Notes: generated by a model from the letters alone, not told the origin. A stretch of 64,000 bases of DNA from Rubrivivax sp. (GCA_016707445.1 JADJHR010000008.1:1-64000), one strand, 5' to 3'; numbered from the stretch's first letter, positions 34,594 through 44,791 are shown. A program made the numbers and translations.

Positions 34594-34863
34594 TCAGACC
34601 ATCTTTGCCTTTTCAACCAGCCGGGTCACAACCCAGGCCTTGGTCTTGCTGATCGGACGCCCCTCGGCAATCTCGACCATGTCGCCCATCTTGTACTCAC
34701 CCTTTTCGTCGTGGGCGTGGTACTTGCGCGAGCGAGCCACGATCTTGCCGTACAGCTCGTGGGCGGCGCGCCGCTCGATCAGGACGGTGACGGTCTTGGC
34801 CCGCTTGTCGCTGACGACTCGGCCGACCAGCGTGCGGGTGTTCTTGACGGCTGCTTCGCTCAT
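34594..34863 (-). CDS. rpsQ: 30S ribosomal protein S17
   Basis: 89 residues, an OB-fold protein: TLVGRVVSDKRAKTVTVLIE, YGKIVARSRKYHAHDEKGEY, VEIAEGRPISKTKAWVVTRL. The start overlaps the rpmC stop by 4 nt. It binds the 5' domain of 16S rRNA. Last gene of the first half of the ribosomal cluster. Confidence 0.97.
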   Translation of the reverse strand: MSEAAVKNTRTLVGRVVSDKRAKTVTVLIERRAAHELYGKIVARSRKYHAHDEKGEYKMGDMVEIAEGRPISKTKAWVVTRLVEKAKMV

Positions 34864-35066
34864 TTGGCGGCCCCTTGCTGACGTTTCTTTTCGGCCAGAA
34901 CGGTCTTGGCGCGGGCGATGTCGCGACGCGTCTTGCCAAGCTGTGAGTTGTTGCTCAGCGCCTGGGTGGCCCTTTGCATGCGCAGACCGAAGTGCGCCTT
35001 CAGAAGATCGGTGATCTCCTTCTCGAGCGCTGCGACGTCCTTGGTGCGCAGTTCAGTTGCTTTCAT
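34860..35066 (-). CDS. rpmC: 50S ribosomal protein L29
   Basis: 68 residues, MKATELRTKDVAALEKEITD and RMQRATQALSNNSQLGKTRR, a helical hairpin near the exit tunnel. Between rplP and rpsQ, overlapping the latter. Confidence 0.96.
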   Translation of the reverse strand: MKATELRTKDVAALEKEITDLLKAHFGLRMQRATQALSNNSQLGKTRRDIARAKTVLAEKKRQQGAAK

Positions 35067-35083
35067 GGTGCTTGTTGCTCCGG

Positions 35084-35500
35084 TCAGGCGCCAACCTGGC
35101 GCGCGACAAAGGTCGTGCGCAACGGCAGCTTGGCTGAGGCCAGCAAAAAGGCCTCGCGCGCCAGTTGCTCGGGCACGCCGTTGAGTTCGTAGAGCACCTT
35201 GCCGGGCTGGATCTCGGCCACGTAGTACTCGGGGTTGCCCTTGCCATTGCCCATGCGCACCTCAGCCGGCTTCTGCGAGATGGGCTTGTCCGGGAAGATG
35301 CGGATAAAGATGCGGCCGCCACGCTTGATGTGACGCGAGATCGCGCGGCGGGCCGCTTCGATCTGGCGCGCGGTGATGCGGCCGCGCTCGGTGGCCTTGA
35401 GGCCGAACTCGCCGAACGACACGTTGGCACCGCGCGTGGCGATGCCGGTGTTGCGGCCCTTCTGTTCCTTGCGGAATTTGCGACGTGCGGGTTGCAGCAT
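35084..35500 (-). CDS. rplP: 50S ribosomal protein L16
   Basis: 138 residues, MLQPARRKFRKEQKGRNTGI with the conserved RIFIRIFPDKPISQKPAEVR and GNPEYYVAEIQPGKVLYELN. An earlier ATG two codons upstream (35506) overlaps the rpsC stop, but the AAGGAG site is at the right distance only from 35500. L16 organises the A-site region of the 50S subunit. Confidence 0.96.
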   Translation of the reverse strand: MLQPARRKFRKEQKGRNTGIATRGANVSFGEFGLKATERGRITARQIEAARRAISRHIKRGGRIFIRIFPDKPISQKPAEVRMGNGKGNPEYYVAEIQPGKVLYELNGVPEQLAREAFLLASAKLPLRTTFVARQVGA

Positions 35501-35502
35501 CG

Positions 35503-36384
35503 TCATTCTCCTTTGGTTTCGCCGCCTGCCGCCGGAGCAGCACGGCGAACTCGCTTGACGGCCGGGCCTGGGCCCTTGGCCGGCACGTCACCCGCAGGGG
35601 CGGTGGCCGGCACGGCATCGGTGCGCGGGGCACGATCGGTGCCGCCACCCGGGCGGCCTCGACCAGCACCCGGGCGATCACCGCCAGGACGCGGTCCACG
35701 GCGGTTGCGCCGATCGTCGTCGCCTTCGGTCTTCGCGATCACCGGCGCTTCGCCGTTTGCCAGGCGGTCGCCACGGTAGACCCAGACCTTGACGCCGATG
35801 ACGCCATAAGTGGTCTTGGCTTCGGAGAAGCCGTAGTCGATGTCCGCCTTGAGGGTGTGAAGCGGTACCCGCCCTTCCCGGTACCACTCGCAACGCGCGA
35901 TCTCGATGCCATTCAGGCGGCCAGACGACATGATCTTGATGCCCAGCGCGCCCAGCCGCATCGCGTTCTGCATTGCGCGCTTCATCGCACGGCGGAACAT
36001 GATGCGCTTCTCGAGCTGCTGGGTGATCGAGTCGGCAATCAGTTGCGCGTCGATTTCAGGCTTGCGCACTTCCTCGATGTTGACCGCCACCGGCACGCCA
36101 AGACGGCGACCGAGTTCAGCCTTCAAGTTTTCGATGTCCTCGCCCTTCTTGCCGATCACCACGCCCGGACGTGCCGAGAAAATGGTGATGCGGGCGTTCT
36201 TGGCCGGGCGCTCGATCAGGATGCGCGAGACCGCAGCGCTCTTGAGCTTGGCCTTCAGGTATTCACGAACCTTCAGATCTTCGGCCAGCATGGTGGCGAA
36301 GTTGGCCTTGGTGGCGAACCAGCGCGAGGACCAGGCGCGTGTGACCGCGAGGCGGAAACCGGTCGGATGGATTTTTTGTCCCAT
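35503..36384 (-). CDS. rpsC: 30S ribosomal protein S3 with long basic C-terminal extension
   Basis: 293 residues, MGQKIHPTGFRLAVTRAWSS, KH domain (FSARPGVVIGKKGEDIENLK) and C-terminal domain ending VYRGDRLANGEAPVIAK. E. coli S3 is 233 residues. About 60 extra residues rich in Gly, Arg, Pro and Ala follow (RRNRRGPRPGGDRPGAGRGR and on), disordered and basic. Longer S3 tails are known in Burkholderiales. S3 shapes the mRNA entry channel and helps unwind mRNA. Confidence 0.96.
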   Translation of the reverse strand: MGQKIHPTGFRLAVTRAWSSRWFATKANFATMLAEDLKVREYLKAKLKSAAVSRILIERPAKNARITIFSARPGVVIGKKGEDIENLKAELGRRLGVPVAVNIEEVRKPEIDAQLIADSITQQLEKRIMFRRAMKRAMQNAMRLGALGIKIMSSGRLNGIEIARCEWYREGRVPLHTLKADIDYGFSEAKTTYGVIGVKVWVYRGDRLANGEAPVIAKTEGDDDRRNRRGPRPGGDRPGAGRGRPGGGTDRAPRTDAVPATAPAGDVPAKGPGPAVKRVRRAAPAAGGETKGE

Positions 36385-36400
36385 GTCTTTTCCCAGCTTC

Positions 36401-36730
36401 TCAGTTGCCAACCGACACAAAGATGTGACAGGTCGGCTTGCTGATGCGGTTGCCACGACCCTTGGCGCGAGCCGAGAAACGCTTGAGCGTGGCGCCCTGC
36501 TCGACGTAGATCGAGGTGATCTTCAGTTCGTCGATGTCGGCACCGTCGTTGTGCTCGGCATTGGCCACCGCCGATTCGACCGCCTTCTTGATGATCACCG
36601 CGGCCTTCTTCGGCGTGAAGTTCAGAATGTTCAGCGCCTGGTCGACCTTCTTGCCGCGGATCATGTTGGCCACCAGTCGACCCTTGTCGACCGACAACCG
36701 AACACCGCGAACACTTGCTTTGGTTTCCAT
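36401..36730 (-). CDS. rplV: 50S ribosomal protein L22
   Basis: 109 residues, METKASVRGVRLSVDKGRLV with the long beta-hairpin (TSIYVEQGATLKRFSARAKG) that lines the exit tunnel near the macrolide site. The hairpin is of normal length. Between rpsS and rpsC. Confidence 0.97.
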   Translation of the reverse strand: METKASVRGVRLSVDKGRLVANMIRGKKVDQALNILNFTPKKAAVIIKKAVESAVANAEHNDGADIDELKITSIYVEQGATLKRFSARAKGRGNRISKPTCHIFVSVGN

Positions 36731-36740
36731 TGCGCGCCCC

Positions 36741-37016
36741 TTACCGCTTGGCCTTCTTGTCCGCCGGGTGACCCTTGAACAGACGGGTCAGGGCGAACTC
36801 GCCGAGCTTGTGACCGACCATCTGATCGGTCACGTAGACAGGTACATGCTGCTTGCCGTTGTGAACGGCCACCGTCAGGCCGATGAACTCGGGCAGGATG
36901 GTGCTGCGGCGCGACCAGGTCTTGATCGGCTTCTTGTCCTTGATGGCGGCGGCCTTCTCGACCTTGGCCATCAGATGGTGGTCCACAAAGGGACCTTTTT
37001 TCAGTGAACGTGCCAT
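36741..37016 (-). CDS. rpsS: 30S ribosomal protein S19
   Basis: 91 residues, MARSLKKGPFVDHHLMAKVE, STILPEFIGLTVAVHNGKQH and VGHKLGEFALTRLFKGHPAD. It is part of the 30S head and forms an inter-subunit bridge with L5. Confidence 0.97.
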   Translation of the reverse strand: MARSLKKGPFVDHHLMAKVEKAAAIKDKKPIKTWSRRSTILPEFIGLTVAVHNGKQHVPVYVTDQMVGHKLGEFALTRLFKGHPADKKAKR

Positions 37017-37026
37017 GTTCTAGGCC

Positions 37027-37851
37027 TCACTTCTTGCGGCGCGAGACGATCATCGTCTGCGTGCGCTTGTTGCTGCGCGTACGGTAGCCCTTGGTCAGCG
37101 TGTTCCACGGCGACACCTGGGGCTTGCCCTCGCCCGTGCGACCTTCACCACCGCCGTGCGGGTGATCGACCGGGTTCATCGCCGTGCCGCGCACGGTGGG
37201 TCGAATGCCCTTCCAGCGAATCGCGCCGGCCTTGCCGTACTGGCGCAGGTTGTGCTCCTCGTTGCTGACCTCGCCGATCGTGGCGCGGCAGTCGATGTGG
37301 ATCTTGCGAACTTCACCCGAACGCAGGCGGACCTGCGCGTAGATGCCTTCGCGCGCCATCAGCGTGACCCCAGCACCCGCCGATCGCGCGATCTGCGCAC
37401 CCTTGCCGGGCAGCATTTCGACGCAATGGATCGTCGAGCCCACCGGAATGTTGCGGATCGGCAGCGCGTTGCCGGCCTTGATCGGCGCCTCGGCACCCGA
37501 CATCAACGTGGCACCGGACTCGACGCCGCGCGGCGCGATGATGTAGCGACGCTCGCCATCGGCATAACACAGCAGCGCGATGTGCGCGGTGCGGTTAGGG
37601 TCGTATTCGATGCGCTCGACCTTGGCCGGAATGCCATCCTTGTTGCGGCGGAAGTCGACCACGCGGTAGTGGTGCTTGTGACCACCGCCCTTGTGGCGAA
37701 TCGTGATGTGGCCGTTGTTGTTGCGGCCGGCGTTCTGCATCTGCGGCTCGAGCAGCGAAGCCTCGGGCTTGCCCTTGTGCAGGTGCTTGTGCACCACCTT
37801 CACCACGGCGCGGCGGCCGGGCGACGTGGGCTTGACTTTGACGACAGCCAT
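37027..37851 (-). CDS. rplB: 50S ribosomal protein L2
   Basis: 274 residues, the usual length. Conserved C-terminal peptidyl-transferase loop region GTAMNPVDHPHGGGEGRTGE including the essential His, and N-terminal HKGGGHKHHYRVVDFRRNKD. The start overlaps the end of rplW by one base. Confidence 0.98.
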   Translation of the reverse strand: MAVVKVKPTSPGRRAVVKVVHKHLHKGKPEASLLEPQMQNAGRNNNGHITIRHKGGGHKHHYRVVDFRRNKDGIPAKVERIEYDPNRTAHIALLCYADGERRYIIAPRGVESGATLMSGAEAPIKAGNALPIRNIPVGSTIHCVEMLPGKGAQIARSAGAGVTLMAREGIYAQVRLRSGEVRKIHIDCRATIGEVSNEEHNLRQYGKAGAIRWKGIRPTVRGTAMNPVDHPHGGGEGRTGEGKPQVSPWNTLTKGYRTRSNKRTQTMIVSRRKK

Positions 37852-38204
37852 TACGCGGCCTCCCCGGAGAAGTTGAGCTCCTGACCGGGCTTGAGCGAGA
37901 CGTACGCCTTCTTGACGTGGTCCCGACGACCGATCGAACGGCCGAAGCGCTTGCTCTTGCCCTTCTGGTTGACGGTCTGCACCGACTCGACCTCGACCTT
38001 GAACATCAGCTCGACCGCGGCCTTGATCTCGGGCTTGGTGGCGCTGCGCAACACCTTGAACAGAACCTGGTTCTGCTTCTCGGCAATCCGCGTGGCTTTC
38101 TCGGAAATGATCGGGGCCACGAGCACGGTGGCCAATCGACCTTCGTCGAACTTGCGCGGCTTTGCAGCGGTTGCACTTGCGGTGGCGGTTGCGGCGGCGC
38201 TCAT
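37851..38204 (-). CDS. rplW: 50S ribosomal protein L23
   Basis: 117 residues; an Ala/Thr-rich N-terminal stretch of about 20 residues precedes the core (LATVLVAPIISEKATRIAEK, KSKRFGRSIGRRDHVKKAYV). L23 docks trigger factor and SRP at the exit tunnel. It overlaps rplD by 4 nt. Confidence 0.97.
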   Translation of the reverse strand: MSAAATATASATAAKPRKFDEGRLATVLVAPIISEKATRIAEKQNQVLFKVLRSATKPEIKAAVELMFKVEVESVQTVNQKGKSKRFGRSIGRRDHVKKAYVSLKPGQELNFSGEAA

Positions 38205-38821
38205 GCGTACATCTCCTTGAGCTGTTCGATCGCGCCCTTGGTCACCAGCACCTTCTTGAAGTGCACCAGCGACAGCGGGTCGGCGTAGCGCGGCTCGACC
38301 ACCAGCACGTGCGCCAGATTGCGCGACGCCAGCGCGATGTTGTCGTCGACCTGATCGGTGATGACCAGCACCGAGTCCAGACCCATGGCCTTGAACTTGG
38401 CGGCCAGCAGCTTGGTCTTGGGCGCTTCGATGCCGATCGAATCGATCACGGCCAGGCGACCATCGCGCGCCAGCTGAGACAGGATCGCCGCCATGCCGGC
38501 GCGGTACATCTTCTTGTTGACCTTGTGCGAGAAGTTCTCGTCAGGACGATTCGGGAAGATGCGACCACCTCCACGCCACAGTGGCGAGCTGGTCATGCCG
38601 GCGCGTGCGCGGCCGGTGCCCTTCTGACGGAACGGCTTCTTGGTGCTGTGCTTGACCTCACCGCGGTCGAGCTGGGCACGGGTGCCCTGGCGTGCATTGG
38701 CCTGGAAGGCCACCACGATCTGATGCACCAGCGCTTCGTTGTAGTCGCGGGCGAAGACCGTATCGGGCGCGTCGACTTTCGAAGTCGCCTGGCCCTGGTC
38801 GTTCAGGAGCTCGAGCTGCAT
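38201..38821 (-). CDS. rplD: 50S ribosomal protein L4
   Basis: 206 residues, MQLELLNDQGQATSKVDAPD, with the tunnel loop (KPFRQKGTGRARAGMTSSPL, WRGGGRIFPNRPDENFSHKV). The ATG overlaps the rplC stop (TGATG). In E. coli L4 represses the S10 operon; here the structured rpsJ-rplC gap is a place to look for such control. Confidence 0.97.
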   Translation of the reverse strand: MQLELLNDQGQATSKVDAPDTVFARDYNEALVHQIVVAFQANARQGTRAQLDRGEVKHSTKKPFRQKGTGRARAGMTSSPLWRGGGRIFPNRPDENFSHKVNKKMYRAGMAAILSQLARDGRLAVIDSIGIEAPKTKLLAAKFKAMGLDSVLVITDQVDDNIALASRNLAHVLVVEPRYADPLSLVHFKKVLVTKGAIEQLKEMYA

Positions 38822-39492
38822 CACTGGGCTCCCTTCGTGGCTTTGGCCTTGATGGCCGGCCGCACGACCACGTGGCCGTTCTTCGAGCCCGGGACGGCAC
38901 CGCGGACCAACAGCAGCGATCGCACCTCGTCCACACGGACGATGTCGAGGTTCTGCGTGGTGACCGTCTCGTCGCCCATATGGCCGGTCATCTTCTTGCC
39001 CGGGAACACACGGCCCGGATCCTGTGCCATTGAGATCGAACCCGGAACGTTATGCGAACGGCTGTTGCCGTGCGAGGCACGTTGCGACTTGAAGTTGTGG
39101 CGCTTGATCGTGCCGGCAAAGCCCTTGCCGATCGAGCTGCCCTGAACGTCGACCTTCTGGCCGGCGGCGAACAGGCCCACGGGCAGGGTGGCGCCCGCCT
39201 TGTACTGGCCCACGGTCTCGGCATTGACGCGAAATTCCTTGAGGATTTCGCCGCCTTCCACGCCCGCCTTGGCGAGGTGGCCGGCTTCAGGTTTGTTGAC
39301 CCGAGACGCCTTGCGCGAACCGAACGCGACTTGCAGTGCGTTGTAACCGTCGGTCTCGACGGTCTTGACCTGGGTGATGCGGTTGTTCGACACGTCGAGC
39401 ACGGTCACGGGAATGGCGTCGCCATCGTCCGTGAAGATGCGCATCATGCCCACCTTGCGGCCCAGCAATCCGAGGCTTTCGCTCAGACTCAT
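38821..39492 (-). CDS. rplC: 50S ribosomal protein L3
   Basis: 223 residues from MSLSESLGLLGRKVGMMRIF; conserved GTIKRHNFKSQRASHGNSRS and PGSISMAQDPGRVFPGKKMT, the loop reaching the peptidyl-transferase centre, including the Gln that is methylated by PrmB in enteric bacteria. The in-frame sequence upstream of 39492 is intergenic. Confidence 0.97.
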   Translation of the reverse strand: MSLSESLGLLGRKVGMMRIFTDDGDAIPVTVLDVSNNRITQVKTVETDGYNALQVAFGSRKASRVNKPEAGHLAKAGVEGGEILKEFRVNAETVGQYKAGATLPVGLFAAGQKVDVQGSSIGKGFAGTIKRHNFKSQRASHGNSRSHNVPGSISMAQDPGRVFPGKKMTGHMGDETVTTQNLDIVRVDEVRSLLLVRGAVPGSKNGHVVVRPAIKAKATKGAQ

Positions 39493-39700
39493 GGTGCTTC
39501 TCCAGCGCCCGCTCCAGCCAAGGATGAAGGCGCCTTTGTTCACGATCCCGACATCGATTGGCCGGGGTGATGACCCCGGCCAATCCCAAGAGGGCCGTCG
39601 GGGTTTTGGTCTTCGCAGCTTGAGAGCTGGAAGACTCGAAGAGCCGCCGCAAGCAGTTGCCTGCTTGAAGCGAAGCAGATAAGTATAGCCGAACTTTCGC
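39493..39700 (-). promoter_or_regulatory. Structured rpsJ-rplC intergenic region (two hairpins)
   Basis: Hairpin A (39556-39585) is a perfect 13-bp stem GATTGGCCGGGGT / ACCCCGGCCAATC with a 4-nt loop. Hairpin B (39609-39635) pairs GTCTTC-CAGCT with AGCTG-GAAGAC around a small bulge. No T-run follows. rpsJ and rplC are normally close together, so this gap probably has a regulatory or processing role. Confidence 0.55.
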
Positions 39701-40012
39701 TTACTGCAGCTTGATCTCGACGTCGACACCCGCCGGCAGGTCGAGCTTCATCAGCGCGTCCACGGTCTTGTCGGTCGGGTCGACGATGTCCATCAAGCGC
39801 TGGTGGGTACGGATCTCGAACTGATCGCGGCTGGACTTGTTCACGTGCGGCGAGCGCAGGATGTCGAAGCGCTGCATGCGCGTCGGCAGGGGAACCGGGC
39901 CCTTGACGATGGCACCGGTGCGCTTGGCGGTTTCAACGATCTCGAGCGCCGATTGATCGATCAACTTGTAGTCGAAGGCCTTCAGGCGAATGCGGATCTT
40001 TTGTTTGGACAT
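39701..40012 (-). CDS. rpsJ: 30S ribosomal protein S10 (NusE)
   Basis: 103 residues, MSKQKIRIRLKAFDYKLIDQ with PLPTRMQRFDILRSPHVNKS and the end LPAGVDVEIKL. It belongs to the 30S head and pairs with NusB/NusG in transcription. It lies 77 nt after tuf1. Confidence 0.98.
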   Translation of the reverse strand: MSKQKIRIRLKAFDYKLIDQSALEIVETAKRTGAIVKGPVPLPTRMQRFDILRSPHVNKSSRDQFEIRTHQRLMDIVDPTDKTVDALMKLDLPAGVDVEIKLQ

Positions 40013-40057
40013 GTGATTACCTCTGGTCTGAGTTCAGTGAACCTGCCCCTAAAGGGC

Positions 40058-40077
40058 GGCCGCGTGCGAGCGCGGCC
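40058..40077 (-). terminator. GC-rich hairpin between tuf1 and rpsJ
   Basis: GGCCGCG / CGCGGCC arms with a 6-nt loop, downstream of tuf1. No T-run, so termination would be weak. Confidence 0.4.
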
Positions 40078-40089
40078 GGGGCTCACATG

Positions 40090-41280
<1,191 letters not shown>

Positions 41281-41384
41281 TTTCAATTTCTCCAGAAGAA
41301 AGAGCGGTGCCAGTGCTTGTTTAACGTCTCCGCGCATCGCCTTGCCACTGGCAGCAAGACATCGGGGCCGAAGACCAGTCGTGT

Positions 41385-43487
41385 TTACTTTCCGCGTGCC
41401 GTGATGATCGCGTCGGCCACGTTCTTGGGCGCTTCGCTGTAGTGCTTGAACTCCATCGTGTACGTGGCGCGGCCCTGCGACATCGAGCGCAGCGTGGTCG
41501 AGTAGCCGAACATCTCGGACAACGGCACCTCGGCCTTGATGACCTTGCCGCCACCGGGCATGTCGTCCATGCCCTGCACCATGCCGCGCCGTGACGACAG
41601 ATCACCCATCACGTTGCCGGCGTAGTCCTCGGGGGTCTCGACCTCGACGGCCATCATCGGCTCCAGGATCACCGGGCTGGCCTTGCGGCATCCGTCCTTG
41701 AAGCCGATCGACGCCGCCATCTTGAAGGCGTTCTCGTTTGAGTCCACCTCATGGTACGAGCCGAAAGTCAGCGTGACCTTGACGTCGACCACCGGGTAGC
41801 CGGCCAGAACACCGTTGGGCAGCGTGTCTTCGATCCCCTTCCTGACGGCGGGGATGAACTCGCGCGGCACCACACCGCCCTTGATGGCATCGACGAACTC
41901 GAAGCCCTTGCCGGGCTCCTGCGGCTCGATCTTCAGCACGACGTGGCCATACTGGCCCTTGCCGCCCGACTGGCGAACGAACTTGCCTTCGATGTCCGAC
42001 ACATCCTTGCGGACGGTCTCGCGGTAGGCCACCTGCGGCTTGCCGACGTTGGCTTCCACGCCGAACTCGCGCTTCATGCGGTCGACGATGATTTCCAGGT
42101 GAAGTTCGCCCATGCCCGAGATGATGGTCTGGCCGCTTTCCTCATCGGTGCGCATGCGAAACGACGGGTCTTCGGCAGCCAGGCGGCCCAGTGCGATGCC
42201 CATCTTTTCCTGGTCGGCCTTGGTCTTGGGTTCGACGGCCTGGCTGATCACGGGCTCGGGGAAGACCATCTTCTCGAGCGTGATGATGCTGTCCGGGTCG
42301 CACAGGGTTTCGCCCGTGGTCACGTCCTTCAAGCCCACGCAAGCAGCGATGTCGCCGGCCAGGATCTCCTTGATCTCTTCGCGCTGGTTGGCGTGCATCT
42401 GCAGGATGCGGCCGATGCGCTCTTTCTTGCCGCGGATCGGGTTGTAGACCGAATCGCCCGACTTCAGAACGCCCGAGTACACGCGCACGAAAGTCAGCTG
42501 GCCGACGTAGGGGTCGGTCATCAGCTTGAAGGCCAGTGCCGAGAACTTCTCGCTGTCGTCGGCACGCCGGGTGGTGGGCTTGTCATCGTCGTCGGTGCCC
42601 GGCACGGGCGGCACGTCGACAGGCGACGGCAGGAAATCGATGACGCCATCGAGCATGCGCTGCACGCCCTTGTTCTTGAACGCGGTGCCGCAGAACATGG
42701 GCTGAATCTCGGCAGCCAGCGTGCGCATGCGGATGCCGGCCTTGATCTCGCTTTCGGTCAGCTCGCCGGTTTCGAGATACTTGTTCATCAGCTCTTCACT
42801 GGCTTCAGCCGCGGCTTCGATCATGTTCTCGCGCCACTTCAAGGCCTCGGCCTGCAATTCAGCCGGGATGTCCTTGAACTCGAACTTCATGCCCTGGGAA
42901 GCCTCGTCCCAGACGATCGCCTTCATCTTGATCAGGTCGATCACGCCCGTGAAGTTTTCTTCGGCGCCCATGGGGATGAGGATAGGCACGGGGTTGGCCT
43001 TCAGGCGCGTCTTCATCTGCTCGACGACCTTGAAGAAGTTGGCACCGGTACGGTCCATCTTGTTGACAAAGGCAAGCCGCGGCACCTTGTGCTTGTTGGC
43101 CTGACGCCAGACGGTCTCCGACTGCGGCTGCACGCCGCCCACGGCGCAGTACACCATCACGGCGCCGTCGAGCACGCGCATCGAACGCTCGACTTCGATC
43201 GTGAAGTCCACGTGGCCGGGCGTATCGATGATGTTGATGCGGTGCTCTGGGCGCGACAAGTCCATGCCCTTCCAGAAACAGGTCACGGCCGACGACGTGA
43301 TCGTGATCCCGCGCTCCTGCTCCTGTTCCATCCAGTCGGTGGTCGCCGCGCCGTCGTGCACCTCACCGATCTTGTGGGTCACACCCGTGTAGAACAGGAT
43401 GCGCTCGGTGGTGGTGGTCTTGCCGGCATCGATGTGCGCGCTGATACCGATGTTGCGGTAGCGCTCGATGGGGGTCTTGCGGGCCAT
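41385..43487 (-). CDS. fusA: Elongation factor G
   Basis: 700 residues. The start is MARKTPIERYRNIGISAHID, with GTPase motifs AHIDAGKTTTTER, DTPGHVDFT and NKMDRTG, then domains II-V with GMGELHLEIIVDRMKREFGV and SYHEVDSNENAFKMAASIGF. It catalyses translocation. The in-frame upstream extension falls in the rpsG-fusA spacer and lacks similarity. Its reverse strand has a 600-codon open frame that is only a composition effect. Confidence 0.98.
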   Translation of the reverse strand: MARKTPIERYRNIGISAHIDAGKTTTTERILFYTGVTHKIGEVHDGAATTDWMEQEQERGITITSSAVTCFWKGMDLSRPEHRINIIDTPGHVDFTIEVERSMRVLDGAVMVYCAVGGVQPQSETVWRQANKHKVPRLAFVNKMDRTGANFFKVVEQMKTRLKANPVPILIPMGAEENFTGVIDLIKMKAIVWDEASQGMKFEFKDIPAELQAEALKWRENMIEAAAEASEELMNKYLETGELTESEIKAGIRMRTLAAEIQPMFCGTAFKNKGVQRMLDGVIDFLPSPVDVPPVPGTDDDDKPTTRRADDSEKFSALAFKLMTDPYVGQLTFVRVYSGVLKSGDSVYNPIRGKKERIGRILQMHANQREEIKEILAGDIAACVGLKDVTTGETLCDPDSIITLEKMVFPEPVISQAVEPKTKADQEKMGIALGRLAAEDPSFRMRTDEESGQTIISGMGELHLEIIVDRMKREFGVEANVGKPQVAYRETVRKDVSDIEGKFVRQSGGKGQYGHVVLKIEPQEPGKGFEFVDAIKGGVVPREFIPAVRKGIEDTLPNGVLAGYPVVDVKVTLTFGSYHEVDSNENAFKMAASIGFKDGCRKASPVILEPMMAVEVETPEDYAGNVMGDLSSRRGMVQGMDDMPGGGKVIKAEVPLSEMFGYSTTLRSMSQGRATYTMEFKHYSEAPKNVADAIITARGK

Positions 43488-43510
43488 GAACTTTCTCCAA
43501 ATACAGAGTC

Positions 43511-43547
43511 GCCGCCTTGCGGGTCGATCAAGACCCGTGAAGGCGGC
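43511..43547 (-). promoter_or_regulatory. Hairpin in rpsG-fusA spacer
   Basis: Arms GCCGCCTT-CGGGTC / GACCCG-AAGGCGGC with a 6-nt loop and a small internal bulge, 24 nt upstream of the fusA start. In E. coli the spacer upstream of rpsG/fusA holds the S7 control site; similar use here is a guess. Confidence 0.45.
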
Positions 43548-43572
43548 CGGACAGCCGTGGAAGGGTGAGTGA

Positions 43573-44043
43573 CTAGAAGCGGAAGTGCGAGAAGGCCTTG
43601 TTCGCTTCGGCCATGCGGTGCACTTCGTCACGCTTCTTCATCGCACCGCCGCGACCTTCGCTGGCCTCCAGCAGTTCATTGGCCAGTCGCGCGGCCATCG
43701 ACTTCTCACCCCGCTTGCGCGCCGATTCCTTCAGCCAACGCATCGCCAGTGCCTGCCGGCGAATGGGGCGAACTTCCACGGGAACCTGGTAGTTCGCACC
43801 GCCCACCCGGCGGGACTTCACTTCGACCATCGGCTTGATGTTGTTCAACGCAACCATGAAGATCTCGAGCGGATCCTTGCCGGACTTCTTTTCGACCTGA
43901 TCGAGCGCACCATAGATGATGGCTTCGGCGACCGCCTTCTTGCCCGATTCCATGATGACGTTCATGAACTTGGACAGATCGACAGATCCGAACTTCGGGT
44001 CGGGCAGGATCTCGCGCTTGGGGACTTCGCGACGACGTGGCAT
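43573..44043 (-). CDS. rpsG: 30S ribosomal protein S7
   Basis: 156 residues, MPRRREVPKREILPDPKFGS, VGGANYQVPVEVRPIRRQAL and the end RMAEANKAFSHFRF. It begins assembly of the 30S head and touches E-site tRNA. Between rpsL and fusA. Confidence 0.98.
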   Translation of the reverse strand: MPRRREVPKREILPDPKFGSVDLSKFMNVIMESGKKAVAEAIIYGALDQVEKKSGKDPLEIFMVALNNIKPMVEVKSRRVGGANYQVPVEVRPIRRQALAMRWLKESARKRGEKSMAARLANELLEASEGRGGAMKKRDEVHRMAEANKAFSHFRF

Positions 44044-44187
44044 GGGTATCTTCCTTTTTCGGTTTCAGTTGGCGTCGATGGGGTGTCGACACCGCGAAAG
44101 GCCATCGAGACCTTTCACTTACTCGGCCGCCTTTCGGTCGGCCGCAACGCTTCGATCCACCGGGCGCCAGGTGGCGCCCAGCAGATC

Positions 44188-44565
44188 TCAGGCCTTCTTC
44201 GGGCGCTTGGCGCCGTACTTCGACCGCGACTGCTTGCGATCCTTGACGCCCTGCAAGTCCAGCGAGCCACGCACAATGTGGTAGCGAACGCCGGGCAGGT
44301 CCTTGACCCGACCGCCGCGCACGAGCACGACGCTGTGCTCTTGCAGGTTGTGTCCTTCGCCACCGATGTACGAGATGACCTCGAACCCGTTGGTCAGACG
44401 CACCTTGGCCACCTTGCGCAGCGCCGAGTTCGGCTTCTTCGGTGTGGTGGTGTAAACGCGGGTGCAGACACCGCGCCGCTGCGGGCAGTTCTGCATCGCA
44501 GGCGATTTGCTGTTGATCACCTCGACCTCACGGCCATGGCGAACGAGCTGATTGATGGTCGGCAT
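44188..44565 (-). CDS. rpsL: 30S ribosomal protein S12
   Basis: 125 residues from MPTINQLVRHGREVEVINSK. The decoding-centre regions TTPKKPNSALRKVAKVRLTN and GRVKDLPGVRYHIVRG carry the wild-type lysines associated with streptomycin sensitivity. First gene of the str operon; a 220-nt leader separates it from a strong promoter. Confidence 0.98.
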   Translation of the reverse strand: MPTINQLVRHGREVEVINSKSPAMQNCPQRRGVCTRVYTTTPKKPNSALRKVAKVRLTNGFEVISYIGGEGHNLQEHSVVLVRGGRVKDLPGVRYHIVRGSLDLQGVKDRKQSRSKYGAKRPKKA

Positions 44566-44791
44566 AGGTAACTTGTTCCCGTTTGAAGTACCAGAGTCTT
44601 TTCGGGAAGAAGCCGTCAGCGCCTGAAGCCCATCGACCAGCGGCCTAGAAGGCCGTCTGCTGGCGCCGCTGGTGCCACACATTGCCACAAAAACGCACAG
44701 ACGATGTGCAGGGCTGGTGTGGGTCCATTGCGGGGACCATCGTTCGATGTGCTCGTCAAAGAGCGCGGCAAGATCTGCCGAAAAGCCTTCC

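Noticed and set aside
41751..43568. 605-codon open frame on the plus strand opposite fusA, and similar long plus-strand frames opposite rpoB and rpoC
   Set aside because: They are antisense to highly conserved genes; lack of stops comes from high GC content. Translations are His/Asp/Val/Gln-rich with no domain signs.
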